Assembly: GCA_965263335.1 (NCBI GenBank)
Contig: CBDHHE010000009.1
Coordinates: forward strand, 33,912 to 97,911
Direction: 5' to 3'
DNA from: Thermohalobaculum sp965263335
GTDB lineage: Bacteria; Pseudomonadota; Alphaproteobacteria; Rhodobacterales; Rhodobacteraceae
DNA: 64,000 nucleotides
The notes beneath the pieces are model-generated. The model saw nothing but the letters and a program-made list of their open reading frames with translations. It searched no databases and was not told the origin of the DNA. Made by a program: the position numbers and the translations under genes. Below, piece after piece: positions 63,000-64,000 of this stretch. How positions within the stretch are numbered: the stretch's first letter is position 1; each line of letters begins with the position of its first letter.

Positions 63000-63487
63000 A
63001 GCCCGACCTCCCCGAGGATAAAGTCGGCGATGGCGCTCGTGTCATTCAGGTCGAACAGAGGCCGGTCGGTTTCCAGATGAACATCCGCAGCAATGGCCCG
63101 GATGGTCGGGTCGGTCGGCGCAATCAGCGGATTGCCTGGTTCTGCGCGGAACGCTTCGACCTTGGGATGGGCGTCGCGCTTGTATCCTTCGATCAGAACC
63201 AGATCGACCGGCGCAAGCCGTCCAAGCAGGTCGTCAAGTGTGGGCTCCTCTTCGTCGCGCAATTCGTGCATCAGTGCGAAACGATTGCGCGAGGACAAAA
63301 GCACCTCGGTCGCGCCCGCCACACGATGGCGGTGGCTATCCTTGCCCGGATGATCCACATCGAAACTGTGATGGGCATGCTTGACGGTTGAGACCGTCAG
63401 CCCCCGTCCGGTGATCTCGGTCACAAGCCGTTCCATCAACCCGGTTTTGCCTGCGTTCTTCCAACCCACAACACCGTAGAGCTTCAT
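62996..63487 (-). CDS. mobB: MobB molybdopterin-guanine dinucleotide biosynthesis GTPase
   Basis: 163 residues. The P-loop GWKNAGKTGLMERL starts at about residue 8; TVKHAHH, FDVDHPGKDSHRHRVAGA and VLIEGYK are MobB hallmarks. It binds GTP and aids MobA in forming the guanylated cofactor. It overlaps mobA (ATGA) and moeA (GTGA). Confidence 0.93.
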   Translation of the reverse strand: MKLYGVVGWKNAGKTGLMERLVTEITGRGLTVSTVKHAHHSFDVDHPGKDSHRHRVAGATEVLLSSRNRFALMHELRDEEEPTLDDLLGRLAPVDLVLIEGYKRDAHPKVEAFRAEPGNPLIAPTDPTIRAIAADVHLETDRPLFDLNDTSAIADFILGEVGL

Positions 63488-64000
63488 GCGTACGCGTCCG
63501 CCTTCCTCAGGTCCTCGGGCGTGTTCACGTTGAAAAACGGATCAAGCCCATCGACGGGAAATTCGGCCAAGGTGCCTTCATGCCGGTCCGTCCAGAGGAC
63601 CACCTTGCGTAAACCCCCTTCAAGCGCCGCCCGCAGGTCGTCACGCAGTGCGACGGGCCAGAGGCCGAAGGTCGGGTGGCGTACGAGGCCCCGTTCGGGG
63701 TCGGGCGTTGCTGCGAGGGCCAGCGGATGTTCCATGCCTTCCGCAGCCAGTTGAAGCCGCGGGACAAGATCACAAGGAAAGAACGGCGTGTCTGCAGCGG
63801 CGGTCACAATGGAGGTCGCGCCTGCCGCGGCCGCCCAATCGAGCCCGGCCAGAACGCCCGCCAAAGGCCCTGCGAAACCGGGCACGCTGTCCGGCAGAAC
63901 CGGAAGGCCCAGATGCGCAAAGCGGCTGGCTTCGCCGTTCGCGTTCAGGGCCAGATCAGCCACCTGCGGGCTGAGCCGGTCGATCACACGCGCAAGCAAC
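63484..64000 (-). CDS. mobA: MobA molybdenum cofactor guanylyltransferase, N-terminus outside window
   Basis: At least 171 residues; the gene runs off the right edge, so the nucleotide-binding GGxSxRMGxDK start is not seen. SVPGFAGPLAGVLAGLDWA, TAAADTPFFPCDLV and FFNVNTPEDL are MobA-type. It transfers GMP to molybdopterin, giving the guanine dinucleotide cofactor used by DMSO reductase-family enzymes. Confidence 0.9.
   Translation of the reverse strand, partial: LLARVIDRLSPQVADLALNANGEASRFAHLGLPVLPDSVPGFAGPLAGVLAGLDWAAAAGATSIVTAAADTPFFPCDLVPRLQLAAEGMEHPLALAATPDPERGLVRHPTFGLWPVALRDDLRAALEGGLRKVVLWTDRHEGTLAEFPVDGLDPFFNVNTPEDLRKADAYA

Overview
The window reads as chromosomal DNA of a Rhodobacterales (Roseobacter-group) alphaproteobacterium. 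The evidence is the high GC, long same-strand operons with 1-8 base start/stop overlaps, many periplasmic-binding-protein transporters, and typical gene types: PhnDCE, a fused betaine-type permease, two-subunit AcnX, a phosphatase-SQR fusion and an NDUFS4-like protein. This placement is inferred from gene content; no rRNA is present. I see no CRISPR array, prophage or intact insertion sequence. There is one tRNA gene, tRNA-Arg(UCU).

Region 1 (1-13.6 kb, all minus strand) looks like a phosphorus-scavenging gene run. In transcription order it holds phnD, phnC, phnE, a SAM methyltransferase, a stand-alone phnM-like amidohydrolase, an MFS carrier and a TIM-barrel isomerase. A Ugp-like ABC transporter with one unknown gene follows, then phosphodiester-cleaving enzymes (EEP, GDPD, EEP). 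A Pho-box-like repeat precedes phnD. No core C-P lyase genes are in the window. The binding-protein gene at 5.8-7.1 kb carries a one-base frameshift near its 3' end.

Region 2 (13.6-17.3 kb) has a 723-residue protein with a nuclease-toxin-like tail, followed by an overlapping gene that is a candidate immunity protein, and a small secreted protein. Region 3 (17.3-21 kb, minus) combines a secreted formamidase-family enzyme, a small exported protein, cytochrome c and a soluble PQQ-type sugar dehydrogenase. Region 4 (21-25.6 kb) holds a large acidic malectin-domain protein, a gene-poor kilobase, and a secreted rhodanese plus LysM pair.

Region 5 (25.8-42.4 kb) is catabolic. A long minus-strand run encodes a betaine-type ABC transporter (binding protein, CBS-ATPase, double-length permease), a DMT carrier, an iron-type alcohol dehydrogenase, a DeoR regulator and a second Ugp-like ABC transporter. 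Divergent from it run an aldehyde dehydrogenase, an XRE-cupin regulator, an M20 hydrolase and both AcnX subunits. Region 6 (42.7-48.2 kb) has an ECF sigma factor with a membrane anti-sigma protein, a large adhesin-like gene split by a frameshift in a run of six G, and a decayed IS5-family transposase.

Region 7 (48.3-59.5 kb) is a sulfide/persulfide and redox module. It contains SulP, a phosphatase-SQR fusion, persulfide dioxygenase, a His-rich periplasmic protein, two YeeE/YedE-type proteins, a DUF2892 protein, Crp- and Rrf2-family regulators, then 1-Cys peroxiredoxin, exported DsrE protein and a cyanide-insensitive-type bd oxidase with a 36-residue DUF2474 subunit. The same 20-base palindromic element lies in front of two of its transcription units and probably ties the module together. 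Region 8 (59.8-64 kb) has tRNA-Arg, an acetyltransferase, an NDUFS4-like protein, and molybdenum-cofactor genes in the order mobA, mobB, moeA, where moeA carries an extra N-terminal domain.
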